Part shown: positions 18,758 through 26,711 of the stretch, piece after piece
How positions within the stretch are numbered: the stretch's first letter is position 1
Layout of the letters: every line of letters starts with the position of its first letter
NCBI RefSeq assembly: GCF_009937975.1
Contig: NZ_AP018441.1
Location: 2,480,001 to 2,544,000 of the forward strand
Length of the DNA: 64,000 nucleotides
Source of the DNA: Undibacterium sp. YM2
GTDB taxonomy: Bacteria; Pseudomonadota; Gammaproteobacteria; Burkholderiales; Burkholderiaceae_D
Direction of reading: 5' to 3'
Notes under the pieces: generated by a model
What the model was told of the DNA's origin: nothing
What the model saw: the letters and a program-made list of their open reading frames with translations, nothing else
Database searches by the model: none
Position numbers and translations under genes: made by a program

Positions 18758-19029
18758 CTGCACCTATGAAACCAAGGGCTGCTATTCGTACAGAATTAGA
18801 CAAATGGCTTGATAGCAGCGGCTTTGAATATAAGGCAGGTATGACGGTCAAGGAAGTATCAGACCAAGCTTGCAAAGATTTTCCCACCGTTGAGGGCAGA
18901 AATTATTTTGCCCTGAGCATCATAGCTGAGGTGCTGCTACTAAATAAGTATGTCATCGCAGGGGATGAAAAGCTAAAGCAAGCAAAAGTTTACAAGACGT
19001 TCAATGAAGCAGTTTATTTACACAATTAA
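18754..19029 (+). CDS. Hypothetical protein
   Basis: 91 residues if the ATG at 18754, which forms an ATGA overlap with the previous stop, is used. A start four codons earlier (18742) is possible. It is a soluble, mixed helical protein (TELDKWLDSSGFEYKAGMTV, then DFPTVEGRNYFALSIIAEVL) with no motif I recognise. Position in a coupled operon and normal codon use argue that it is a real gene. Confidence 0.6.
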   Translation: MTAPMKPRAAIRTELDKWLDSSGFEYKAGMTVKEVSDQACKDFPTVEGRNYFALSIIAEVLLLNKYVIAGDEKLKQAKVYKTFNEAVYLHN

Positions 19030-19039
19030 GGGAAACACT

Positions 19040-19750
19040 ATGACAAACACAGAGCAATTCACAAATGACGCATCAAAAGCAGTAGCACCAATTAACGGCG
19101 CTATCTATGTTCAAACATTCACTAACTCCATAGGAGAGCAACATCATTTATTTAATCCTGACTCTAGCAAATTTATATTGCCTAGCGAGCTTGCTGTACT
19201 GCGTAGGGCTAACGCCAAATACTATAAAGCTATTGATAACGACCGCATGGTTAAAGAGGCGGCAGAAAAAGAAACAAACAAGCCAAAAGAACTAACTGGG
19301 GATGAGAAGGCCGTACAGCGGTATGAGGCTCATAAGAAAAGTATGAGTAGCCTCGAAGCGGTAGTAAATGCAGAGACAGTTAGACAGCAAGCCCATCAAA
19401 CGTATCTGGAAAGTTCGCCCGATGTGGCAAAAATTCATGCACTCTCAATTGAGAATTTTGTTTCAGAGCTTGGACACTGGATGAGTCGAAAGTACACACC
19501 TATGCTTGCCTCATTAGTTGATTTAGGCGCTGGAGCATACGCCATTGAGTTGCATAAAAAAGGTTACGTTGTGGACGTTGATGCAGAGGGTAGGGCATGG
19601 GAGGCGCGTTGCAAAGCGGCGAAAGAGCAACGTGAGGCAGAAGAAGCAGCAGAGAAAGAACGCTTGCAACGCATCGCAGACGACCTTGCTATGGCTGCAC
19701 TCCAGGAGCAAGAAGCATTAAAAGCAAGGATAGCTGCTAGAGCAAATTAA
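19040..19750 (+). CDS. Hypothetical protein with C-terminal coiled coil
   Basis: 236 residues from the ATG at 19040, preceded by AAGGGA at a good distance; an upstream frame extension overlaps the previous gene and is less likely. The N-terminal part is unremarkable. The last 50 residues are a charged alanine/glutamate-rich coiled coil (EQREAEEAAEKERLQRIADD). No domain is recognised. It is the last gene of the operon begun at 18473. Confidence 0.6.
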   Translation: MTNTEQFTNDASKAVAPINGAIYVQTFTNSIGEQHHLFNPDSSKFILPSELAVLRRANAKYYKAIDNDRMVKEAAEKETNKPKELTGDEKAVQRYEAHKKSMSSLEAVVNAETVRQQAHQTYLESSPDVAKIHALSIENFVSELGHWMSRKYTPMLASLVDLGAGAYAIELHKKGYVVDVDAEGRAWEARCKAAKEQREAEEAAEKERLQRIADDLAMAALQEQEALKARIAARAN

Positions 19751-19806
19751 GCAGCTTGTAAGGCGATTTTTGCACTGGGGTATAGATATGCACCAGAAAA
19801 CAAGTA

Positions 19807-19845
19807 GAAGGCATAGCGGGGCTATAACGGCTTTTCTATGCCTTC
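19807..19845 (+). terminator. Inverted repeat, possible terminator
   Basis: Arms GAAGGCATAG (19807-19816) and CTATGCCTTC (19836-19845) are perfect 10-base inverted repeats with a 19-base loop, 56 bp after the preceding gene. A CTTTT lies in the loop and CCTTCCTTAC follows, so Rho-independent termination would be imperfect. A protein-binding site is an alternative. Confidence 0.45.
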
Positions 19846-19924
19846 CTTACTTGAGGGGCTGGCAGATGGTCTGCTGGCCTGATTGTAGCCAATTTTGGCA
19901 GTATTAAATAAGAGGAAAAACAGA

Positions 19925-20662
19925 GTGAAGACAAAAAAGAACGCAGCAACAAAAAAGAGCAAGTATATCTTTATTAAAGGCCAAAAGAACTTGATTAAAG
20001 ATGTTCGTGGGCAGGATGGTAGGTGGCTTACATCAGTCACAATTGATGGCGTTAAGTGCCATACGCAAGGCTACAGAATGTATAGCGCTATGATTGGGCG
20101 TTGTCACAAAGGCTGGGGCAGGTTTATCAAGCAGAAAGCATATTCTGATGTGAAGATGTTTGTGGAATGGATGCAGGAGATGGATGGCTTCCAGAAGTTC
20201 GTTACATGGGCTAATAAGCAGAAGGGCTACCGCAAGGGTTATAGCCCCGACAAAGACCTGATGGGAAGCAAAGCTTATTCGCCTGACACAGTGTGTTTTA
20301 TTCCTACCGAGATAAACGGTTTTTTAGTAGAGCAAAGTAGAGGGAAATTACCTGCTGGGGTGCATGTCAATGGTAAAGGCTTTCGAGTGAAACAAAGTAT
20401 TGATGGTAAGAATATCTATTACGGCACATTTCCAACCATTGCGGAAGCTTCAGCAAAGTATGCATCTGTGAAAGAAGCAAGAGCAAAGGAGCTTGCAGAG
20501 AAGTGGAAGACTAGGATTAGCAAAGCAGCCTATGAAGCATTGATCGCCTACAAAGTACCAGCACCGAAACCAGAGCCTAAGCCATTATTTGACGTAGTAG
20601 AGTTTTTAAGAGGCAGATACGAAGCTGCACAGAATAGGCAGGTTTTAGAAGTCTGTGAGTAA
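19925..20662 (+). CDS. AP2/HNH-like phage protein (homing-endonuclease style DNA-binding protein)
   Basis: 245 residues from GTG 19925, preceded by AGAGG at nine bases; an in-frame TTG at 19895 lacks such a site. After a lysine-rich N-terminus, the pattern YRMYSAMIGRCHKGWG..., a tryptophan/aromatic core, DKDLMG and YSPDTVCFIPTEIN is the scaffold of phage proteins that usually carry HNH domains. The part GFRVKQSIDGKNIYYGTFPT then resembles an AP2 DNA-binding domain. I do not see HNH catalytic histidines, so it may bind DNA without cutting it. Such proteins are common as free-standing genes in phages and plasmids. Confidence 0.6.
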   Translation: MKTKKNAATKKSKYIFIKGQKNLIKDVRGQDGRWLTSVTIDGVKCHTQGYRMYSAMIGRCHKGWGRFIKQKAYSDVKMFVEWMQEMDGFQKFVTWANKQKGYRKGYSPDKDLMGSKAYSPDTVCFIPTEINGFLVEQSRGKLPAGVHVNGKGFRVKQSIDGKNIYYGTFPTIAEASAKYASVKEARAKELAEKWKTRISKAAYEALIAYKVPAPKPEPKPLFDVVEFLRGRYEAAQNRQVLEVCE

Positions 20663-20737
20663 AAAGGCGTGACTAAAAATTTAGCGCGCCCTAGATGAGG
20701 AGAGGGAAATTTTTCGTTCTCCTCCAGATACAAAAAA

Positions 20738-20772
20738 GCCCCTTAACAGAATTACCTGTAGGGGCATTTATT
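20738..20772 (+). terminator. Rho-independent terminator
   Basis: Arms GCCCCT (20738-20743) with inner ACAG and CTGT, then AGGGGC (20760-20765), form a strong stem followed by ATTTATTGTTT. An A run on the left side makes it usable in both directions. It follows the AP2-like gene. Confidence 0.75.
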
Positions 20773-20813
20773 GTTTGCATACCCCACAACAGGGAGCAAC
20801 GTCACCAGAGGAA

Positions 20814-20957
20814 ATGAATACAGGGAGTGAAACCTGTAATCGCGGAAATTGTGATGATATTGCTGCATACCTGTTGTGGTCTGCAAAACGCTTGCTTGAG
20901 GAGACAAACGAGGAGAGAAAGAGGAGCAATCAGAGTGCAGTAATTAGCATGGACTGA
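20814..20957 (+). CDS. Possible small protein
   Basis: 47 residues starting MNTGSETCNRGNCDDIAAYL, rich in charged residues at the C-terminus. It lies after a terminator and upstream of the Rep-like gene. There is no clear ribosome binding site beyond AGAGGAA at a plausible distance (20806). It could be a small copy-control or regulatory protein, or noise. Confidence 0.3.
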   Translation: MNTGSETCNRGNCDDIAAYLLWSAKRLLEETNEERKRSNQSAVISMD

Positions 20958-21262
20958 TTGCTGATGCTAGGAGACAAACCTAACAGAGGAAGCATGACAA
21001 ACTAAAGGAATTATATCACTGAAGAGCATAGCGTCAACTGCCTGCCAAGGGGCGTAAGCGTGATAAGTGAAGTATTTTTATTGCTGGATTTGCAGAGGAA
21101 ATGCAGGCTTTAATTTTCCCCAAATTTGGGGGAAATTCCTTAGGCCAGGAAAAGAAAATCGCTCGACCATTTGAACGATGAAGGGGCGGTTATTTTCTAT
21201 TTTTTAAATTCGTGTGATTGTCTTAGAGGAGGCAAGCACACATACAACGAAAGGTATTACAA
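20958..21262. promoter_or_regulatory. Leader region of the Rep-like gene
   Basis: Non-coding 305 bp. It contains the perfect palindrome CCCCAAATTTGGGG (21118-21131) and a GAACGATGAAGGGGCG segment, then CGAAAGG as ribosome binding site for the gene at 21263. The palindrome shares the AAA/TTT core with the sites at 17.6-17.9 kb, which suggests one regulator for both places. Confidence 0.4.
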
Positions 21263-21934
21263 ATGAGAGAAGAGAGAATAGCATCAAGAGCAGCAACGGG
21301 CAACAAACCATTAACGAGTTATGAACTGGTGCAGAAGATAATCAAAAGTACAGTGCTGCCGATAAGTGATAGTGCAAAACTGGTTTTAGTTATTTTGGCC
21401 TCGCATTGGAATCACGACACAATGCAGTGTAATCCATCAATTGAAACGATATTGTCAATGACTAATACCTCTGACAGAACCGTTAGGCGCGGAATCGGTG
21501 AATTGGTGAGCTATAGTCTGATAAGCAAGCAGCAGAAAGGCAATACAAAGAGTAACGACTACACAATAAATACGGCGTTGATTATTTCTGGTGCTGTCCC
21601 AGTATTGAATGCTGAGAAGCCAGCTAAGACGGTGCGCAATACTTCGGGTTTGCTGAAGGGGAACGCAGCACCAACAGCTAAGGCTGTAGATGCAGAAATG
21701 GGTCATGTTTATCTAGATGTGCCTGATGATGGTCATGTAGTGGGCGCATCGTGGGCGACTATTGATGTGAAGCTTGATAAACAACCTAGTGTTGCGGAGT
21801 CTTTTACTTGGGATGGCTGGGATGACGAGGAAGACGACATAAAACCACGAAATAGAAACCCTCTACAGTCAGGTAAGAAATTTGAGGGCAAGGAAGACTG
21901 GGAATTGAGAGAAGGAGGGTCGCCATTTGATTAA
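21263..21934 (+). CDS. Replication-initiator-like protein with HTH_36 winged helix
   Basis: 223 residues. The N-terminal half has the helix-turn-helix pattern seen in many plasmid and phage replication proteins: KLVLVILASHWN, then NPSIETILSMTNTSDRTVRR, then a LVSYSLISKQQKG wing. The C-terminal half is acidic and of low complexity (DGWDDEEDDIKPR). The gene is followed within 14 bp by 19 direct repeats and an AT-rich stretch, the normal neighbours of an iteron-type replication initiator. Therefore it is the best Rep candidate of the element, though HTH_36 proteins can also be transcription regulators. Confidence 0.65.
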   Translation: MREERIASRAATGNKPLTSYELVQKIIKSTVLPISDSAKLVLVILASHWNHDTMQCNPSIETILSMTNTSDRTVRRGIGELVSYSLISKQQKGNTKSNDYTINTALIISGAVPVLNAEKPAKTVRNTSGLLKGNAAPTAKAVDAEMGHVYLDVPDDGHVVGASWATIDVKLDKQPSVAESFTWDGWDDEEDDIKPRNRNPLQSGKKFEGKEDWELREGGSPFD

Positions 21935-21947
21935 TTCAAATGGGAAG

Positions 21948-22373
21948 TGATCGGTCAAATCTTCCGTAAGTGATCGGTCATTTTGTCCAATGTGATCGGT
22001 CAAATCTTCCGTAAGTGATCGGTCATTTTGTCCAATGTGATCGGTCAAATCTTCCGTAAGTGATCGGTCATTTTGTCCAATGTGATCGGTCAAATCTTCC
22101 GTAAGTGATCGGTCATTTTGTCCAATGTGATCGGTCAAATCTTCCGTAAGTGATCGGTCATTTTGTCCAATGTGATCGGTCAAATCTTCCGTAAGTGATC
22201 GGTCATTTTGTCCAATGTGATCGGTCAAATCTTCCGTAAGTGATCGGTCATTTTGTCCAATGTGATCGGTCAAATCTTCCGTAAGTGATCGGTCATTTTG
22301 TCCAATGTGATCGGTCAAATCTTCCGTAAGTGATCGGTCATTTTGTCCAATGTGATCGGTCAAATCTTCCGTA
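21948..22373 (+). repeat. Iteron array: 19 copies of TGATCGGTCA in 45-bp units
   Basis: TGATCGGTCA occurs at 21948 and then every 45 bp (ten copies, last 22353), and at 21971 and then every 45 bp (nine copies, last 22331). Spacing alternates 23 and 22 bp, about two helical turns. The two spacer types are AATCTTCCGTAAG-like and TTTTGTCCAATG-like and are perfectly conserved. There are no variable spacers, so it is not a CRISPR array. Next to a Rep-like gene it is best read as plasmid iterons for initiator binding. Perfect identity of units suggests recent expansion or strong homogenisation. Confidence 0.85.
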
Positions 22374-22764
22374 CTAACAAATAATGAATAAATAAAGAAG
22401 AAATAAATCAAGAAATAAAGAATAAATAAAAGAAGAGACCTATAGGTATTTATAGATATTTTATGCTCCGTCCATCTGGCTTACGCCAGAAAGAAAGAAA
22501 AAAAAGAAACTATAAGTATTTATAGGTATTTATAGGTATCGGCTATCGCCTCTTCGCTTTCGCTCTCTCTCTCTTTGCACAAAATCCGCTTACGCATGGT
22601 GCTACCTTTATCATTACCTTAGGTGCTTATAGGCAACTCTGTTTTTGTGTCTTTGTCGGACACAAGATGTCTTGCTGTGCAGTGCAATCAAAAGTATTTG
22701 CAAATCCTGCCAGCGTAACGGTTAGTTAATGTTAGTGCTGGCAGTGGTTGCTAGGTATGTATTC
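22374..22764. other. AT-rich stretch beside iterons, probable origin unwinding region
   Basis: Right after the iterons comes an almost G/C-free stretch (AATAAATAAAGAAG-type, 22374-22437). Then a set of TATAGGTATTTATAG motifs appears at about 22440-22456 and 22510-22540. AT-rich DNA and short repeats next to iterons are what an origin unwinding region looks like. The part 22600-22764 holds a GTTAGTTAATGTTAG sequence and nothing coding that I can support. Confidence 0.55.
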
Positions 22765-23397
22765 CTATATCTTGGCAACTAATTCTCTACCAAGCGCCTC
22801 GACAAACGCCTTTACGTCGTCTTTTAAACGATCATAGTGGTTTGAGCAATCTGATATTTGAGCATCTAATGTCCATTTGGGGAAAACAGAAAGATCGTCG
22901 TCCACTCGACCACTATGTTTAAGGCAATTGTTTATCAAGCGTAACTCATCCAATGCTTTATATCCAGTGAGAATTTCAATGTCTATTGATGCTTTACTTT
23001 TTAATTTAGACTTGAGAATGGGATGAACATACATCTTGCCTATCTCTTCATCGGTAAATAAATCACTTATTTTGAGCATCCGTTTTATCGCTATTTCAGC
23101 GGTTTTATACATAGCGATTATTTGCATTTCTCCTATTAAAAATACAGTTTGCTCACTGGCATAGTATTCATCAGCATATGATTCATTGATATCTTGTTTT
23201 TGCCAATCCGTAAGTGAGTCATCGACCTCAATTTTCGCTGATGTTTCGCCAAGTTCTTTGAGTAAATTTTCCTTTGCGACCAGAGCGTAATCGTACATTT
23301 GATTGATAATATTCAGATCTAAATCTGAAGTCCACTTGATTGATCTTTTTTTAAAGTTATTTTTGCTTTGTGCCTTGAGTGTCGCAAGATCGACCAT
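22765..23397 (-). CDS. Hypothetical protein, possibly HEPN-like
   Basis: 210 residues from the ATG at 23397 (MVDLATLKAQSK), preceded by GGAG at a good distance; an upstream in-frame extension contains a homopolymer-rich leader and is rejected. The protein is helical. Near the C-terminus the segment ELRLINNCLKHSGRVDDDL resembles the conserved asparagine/histidine region of HEPN-type proteins, but the canonical R-x4-H is not present. Function is not known. It starts a minus-strand cluster with PLD-like and GIY-YIG-like genes, so a defence or addiction role is possible. Confidence 0.5.
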   Translation of the reverse strand: MVDLATLKAQSKNNFKKRSIKWTSDLDLNIINQMYDYALVAKENLLKELGETSAKIEVDDSLTDWQKQDINESYADEYYASEQTVFLIGEMQIIAMYKTAEIAIKRMLKISDLFTDEEIGKMYVHPILKSKLKSKASIDIEILTGYKALDELRLINNCLKHSGRVDDDLSVFPKWTLDAQISDCSNHYDRLKDDVKAFVEALGRELVAKI

Positions 23398-23553
23398 TGT
23401 TAATTGCTCCTTTTTTTTGGGGGGAGGGTGCTGCAATATGTAAATCGAATTGGGATGACGCAAACGTTTGAATAGCTAGTCATCAGCCACATGAAAACGA
23501 ATTACATTCATTACGTGCTGATTGTGAATCGGTAGCCTTGGACTTCATTCATA

Positions 23554-24006
23554 CTACTGAATTTCAATAGATTTTGCCCACTCAATGTTGAAAAGAGTTT
23601 CAAGGGCACGATTAAAGACAGTGGCAGAATGCAAGCCAATTGCAGTCTCTACCATGTCTGTTTTCCCAAAATCAGAAGTTGCAACCCAAACTGTTTCCGG
23701 TGCAAGCAATACCAGCTTCGCATTCATTTTCGGATGCAGCACTATTCTTACTTTTGGGAATGCTCTTTTAATTTGCAAAGCATTCTGTCTTGCCGCTTCA
23801 TTCGCAATAATAAAAATATTCTCCGCTCTCTTTGAGATAATTTTTGCTATGTAATCTGGATTTGGTAAGAGGTTGGTCATGATGTAAAGAGCGCCTTTGG
23901 CAGTCCCTAGCTGTGAAAGACGTGTATTCCACGTGCTTGCATTCAACATGAATTTTCCGTCATTACAAACAAACGCAAAGCCGCCGCTATCATCACTAAA
24001 AGCCAT
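23554..24006 (-). CDS. PLD-like (HKD family) domain protein
   Basis: 150 residues. The core LHPKMNAKLVLLAPETVW followed by VATSDFGKTD fits one phospholipase D half-site: H91 and K93 then N95 in place of the later acidic residue, and a S/T-S-D-F-G in place of the usual G-S-x-N. Single-domain PLD proteins act as dimers and often cut DNA. The altered residues make activity uncertain. It is separated from the GIY-YIG gene by 29 bp and reads the same way. Confidence 0.6.
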   Translation of the reverse strand: MAFSDDSGGFAFVCNDGKFMLNASTWNTRLSQLGTAKGALYIMTNLLPNPDYIAKIISKRAENIFIIANEAARQNALQIKRAFPKVRIVLHPKMNAKLVLLAPETVWVATSDFGKTDMVETAIGLHSATVFNRALETLFNIEWAKSIEIQ

Positions 24007-24035
24007 TTTTTGCTCCTATATTCAGAATCATCATG

Positions 24036-24506
24036 TTATTCACTCAGTGACTCAATATGCCTGAATTCACCACAATTTATGCAGTGATACATGCCTGTGT
24101 CTCCTTGTTCGTGCATTCCGCAGAGGCAGGCGCAGTATGGACAGCATTCGTAAATCTCAAAGTCTTGCCATTCGCATACACCTAAATATTCAGGTATTGC
24201 GTCATTGTCATATCCAACAATTTCATACGAATTCTTAGGCGTGCCAACAAATCCATTTTCTCGCTTGAGTTCGGTTAGCACTTCGCATGAATCAATGTTA
24301 AACCACTCACCTAGTTCGCACCAATCTTGGTATGTCTGATGAAGTCTGCGCTCTACTTTTACCTCGTCATTTACATTCATCCAGCCCATGAGTTGAAGAG
24401 GGCTGGGATTACCTGTTTGTAAATCTCGAATACGTTGCTGTACATTTTTTGAGCGCCCGATTTTAATTTTTTTTCTTACCGTATCTTTTAAGAAGTAGAT
24501 GGGCAT
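24036..24506 (-). CDS. T5orf172/GIY-YIG domain protein with C-terminal zinc ribbon
   Basis: 156 residues starting MPIYFLKDTVRKKIKIGRSK. The N-terminal 90 residues match the T5orf172 (Mug113) branch of GIY-YIG proteins: IKIGRSKNVQQRIRDLQTGN, then ERRLHQ and GEWF. The C-terminal part has CCPYCACLCGMH and YHCINCGEF, which looks like a zinc-binding ribbon. Members of the branch are found in phages and mobile elements and are predicted nucleases. It could be a homing-type or defence nuclease. Confidence 0.75.
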   Translation of the reverse strand: MPIYFLKDTVRKKIKIGRSKNVQQRIRDLQTGNPSPLQLMGWMNVNDEVKVERRLHQTYQDWCELGEWFNIDSCEVLTELKRENGFVGTPKNSYEIVGYDNDAIPEYLGVCEWQDFEIYECCPYCACLCGMHEQGDTGMYHCINCGEFRHIESLSE

Positions 24507-24564
24507 TTGATTGCTCAGTTGTCAGGGTTTATTTTTGCTATTTGGAAGAAAATGAGTAAAGCTC

Positions 24565-24885
24565 TCAAATTGCATCAAACTGGCTCTGATGTGTTAATTT
24601 TTGATGCTGTTCAAATTCATTTGCCAGTTTGTTAGCCCAACTTGAATTTTGAAATTGTTTAATAGCTGCGTCCATGTACTGCTGGTACATTAAATTCATG
24701 TCGCCTTGATTCAATGCAAGTTGCTCTAGAGGTATTGAAAACTCGACTTGGCTTCCATGATCTAAGCGCACTAGATGAGTAATAATGATTGCTGGACGCT
24801 TGTTTGGATAGCCGACGAAAGCAAGAAACATTGAGTTGCCTTTCGATGTCTGAACATAAAATGGCTTAGGTGGAATTTCGGTCAT
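24565..24885 (-). CDS. Hypothetical protein
   Basis: 106 residues starting MTEIPPKPFYVQTSKGNSMF. A beta-rich N-terminus (FLAFVGYPNKRPAIIITHLV) and a helical C-terminus are visible. No family is recognised. It is the upstream-most gene of the minus-strand cargo cluster, with an AAGGAAAAA ribosome binding site on the minus strand. Confidence 0.55.
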   Translation of the reverse strand: MTEIPPKPFYVQTSKGNSMFLAFVGYPNKRPAIIITHLVRLDHGSQVEFSIPLEQLALNQGDMNLMYQQYMDAAIKQFQNSSWANKLANEFEQHQKLTHQSQFDAI

Positions 24886-25139
24886 ACTTTTTCCTTAGTC
24901 AAATAAATTTTATGCTACCACGACTCCAGAATTGATAAATTAGATGAATTTAATGCAATTTACTAAGGGGAAATCTTAGCAAAGTTTAATTTAATTCCAT
25001 TCTTTAAATGTGCCTTTGATATTAGTTGAGCTTAGGAAAGTTGATTTTAGGAAAATAATCATACTTTTTATTAAATGTCACTATTTGTCTATAAAATACA
25101 CTGATACGGCTCCCTAGTCGCTAACTCAGAAAGAATTGT

Positions 25140-25469
25140 ATGGACACACCAAGAATATTGCACAGAGATGAGTACACACATGGTGAAACGTCTGATTTTC
25201 AACATGATATCAAGGCTCATTCCAGTACCTACTTGCTAGGTGAAGTAGCTAAATCCTTCACGCTTGGCACTGTAAATGTTCAGATGTTCAGCAGTATAGA
25301 AAAAGGTCAAAATGGAGGCGTAGCAATTCGTATTACTATAGATGACAAAGGCAGCTCCTCTTTACCCGTATCAAAAAATATAGATGGCGGCATAGAGTTT
25401 CATGTATCTGGAGACATTGAAGCGAGCGCCGTAATGGCTGCTTTGAAAGAGGCATTAGAAAAGTTGTGA
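25140..25469 (+). CDS. Hypothetical protein
   Basis: 109 residues starting MDTPRILHRDEYTHGETSD. The sequence is balanced and soluble, with a C-terminal helix DIEASAVMAALKEALEKL. The start is preceded by AGAAAGAA at a weak distance. No motif is recognised. It is divergent from the gene at 24565-24885, so 24886-25139 should hold promoters for both. Confidence 0.5.
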   Translation: MDTPRILHRDEYTHGETSDFQHDIKAHSSTYLLGEVAKSFTLGTVNVQMFSSIEKGQNGGVAIRITIDDKGSSSLPVSKNIDGGIEFHVSGDIEASAVMAALKEALEKL

Positions 25470-25753
25470 ATAGCTAAGGGCTATCTTCCCCAATCTATAT
25501 GTTTTTCGCCTGTTAAATCTGTAGCCTTGTAGCGACACTTTGAAACTGAAAAATTAATAAAAATTTTTTAGCTCATTGGGGAAATGCTGACAGCCAGGAA
25601 TTTGATACCCAAAAATAGTAGGACTCAAACAGTGAGGCTAATAGGGGTTTTTGGTCTGAAAATGGTTTGAGGTAAGTATGGTGCTTAACCGTAGGCCGTG
25701 CAGCCTGTTTCAAAAGAGCCATAATTTTAAAATATCCTGACTCTGATGATATA

Positions 25754-26383
25754 TCAGGCTTCAGCTTTCACTACCTTAGCCAGCTTTGCAACCTGAGCAC
25801 GTGATACCCCACATAGATCAACTATCTCACTCCATGAATGAGTGCCAGCCTTCAAGAGCTTGATTACTTTGTCATTGGTTACAGTATTAACCTTGCGACC
25901 TGTCAGCTTGCCTTCTGCTCTTGCCTTTGCCATTCCTTGTGCGGCACGTTCACGCCTCTGCATATAGTCCTTGCGTGCCATAGCTGCCATGATATCTATA
26001 ATCATGCTGTTAATTGCCTTCATGATGGCAGTGGTCACGTCATCGCCTGCATTACTTAGGTTTATGTGTGAGGTGGGGAGGTCGAGCATAACCAGACGGA
26101 TACCCTTCTCATTGATTGATTGCTTGAGAGTGTCCCATGCTTCATTAGATAGACGTGTCAGGCGGTCTGTAGATTCACATAGCAGGATATCGCCTTGTTT
26201 GCTGGCAGCTATGAGCTTGAAGAGTTCGGGGCGTTCTAAGGATGCACCGGATTCATTCTCTATGAATGTGTGTACTACGTTGAGCTTGTGCAAGTTAGCG
26301 AACTCAAGCAGGGATGCTTCTGCCCTAGATGCATTTTGCTGGTCTGTGCTGGCTCTCAGGTAAATACGTGTGTTGGTTGTCAT
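25754..26383 (-). CDS. Serine recombinase (resolvase/invertase family)
   Basis: 209 residues from the ATG at 26383 (MTTNTRIYLRASTDQQNASR). The catalytic serine is in YLRAST, near residue 11. The conserved GASLERPELFKLIAASKQGD, LLCESTDRLTRLS and the long E helix (MIIDIMAAMARKDYMQRRER) are present, and a Hin-type HTH closes the protein (HSWSEIVDLCGVSRAQV). It probably resolves multimers of the element or inverts or resolves DNA at nearby repeats. It is preceded by five 14-bp-spaced direct repeats at 26407-26476. Confidence 0.88.
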   Translation of the reverse strand: MTTNTRIYLRASTDQQNASRAEASLLEFANLHKLNVVHTFIENESGASLERPELFKLIAASKQGDILLCESTDRLTRLSNEAWDTLKQSINEKGIRLVMLDLPTSHINLSNAGDDVTTAIMKAINSMIIDIMAAMARKDYMQRRERAAQGMAKARAEGKLTGRKVNTVTNDKVIKLLKAGTHSWSEIVDLCGVSRAQVAKLAKVVKAEA

Positions 26384-26406
26384 GTTTGCCCCTTGTTTGT
26401 CCATGG

Positions 26407-26510
26407 GGTCTATTATGACTGGTCTATTAAGCAAAGTCTATTAATTCTGGTGTATTAACTGCGACTGGTTTACTAATGGATGGAGTTGTATGGGTATGCC
26501 TTAATAGACC
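26407..26510. repeat. Tandem GGTCTATTAA repeats upstream of the serine recombinase
   Basis: Copies start at 26407 (GGTCTATTA), 26421 (GGTCTATTAA), 26435 (AGTCTATTAA), 26449 (GGTGTATTAA) and 26467 (GGTTTACTAA): four at exact 14-bp spacing and a fifth at 18 bp. An inverted copy, TTAATAGACC, is at 26501-26510. The block begins 24 bp upstream of the recombinase start codon. It could be its res/operator site, a centromere-like partition site, or a second iteron set. Confidence 0.7.
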
Positions 26511-26711
26511 ATCCGACCAAAGAGGGATGCAAGAGCGCTAGAGGCTGTATTGCTTACGGGCTAGTCATGCTCGAAAGGGGAGCAGAAAGCGCGCAAATAG
26601 TAATGGAAGGTGGATGATGTACGGTGGTGGGAATTTGATCTATTTGCCACAGAAGTGTACCAGCAGCAAAAAAAGATTAAAAAAGGCTAGCACTGATTAA
26701 AAAATCAGCAT

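Noticed and set aside
21948..22373. CRISPR array
   Set aside because: The 45-bp units are identical throughout; there are no unique spacers and no cas genes.
21869..22411. Minus-strand open frame of 180 residues made of a repeated 15-residue unit across the iteron array
   Set aside because: It is open only because the 45-bp unit is a multiple of three; it overlaps the Rep-like gene and has no ribosome binding site.
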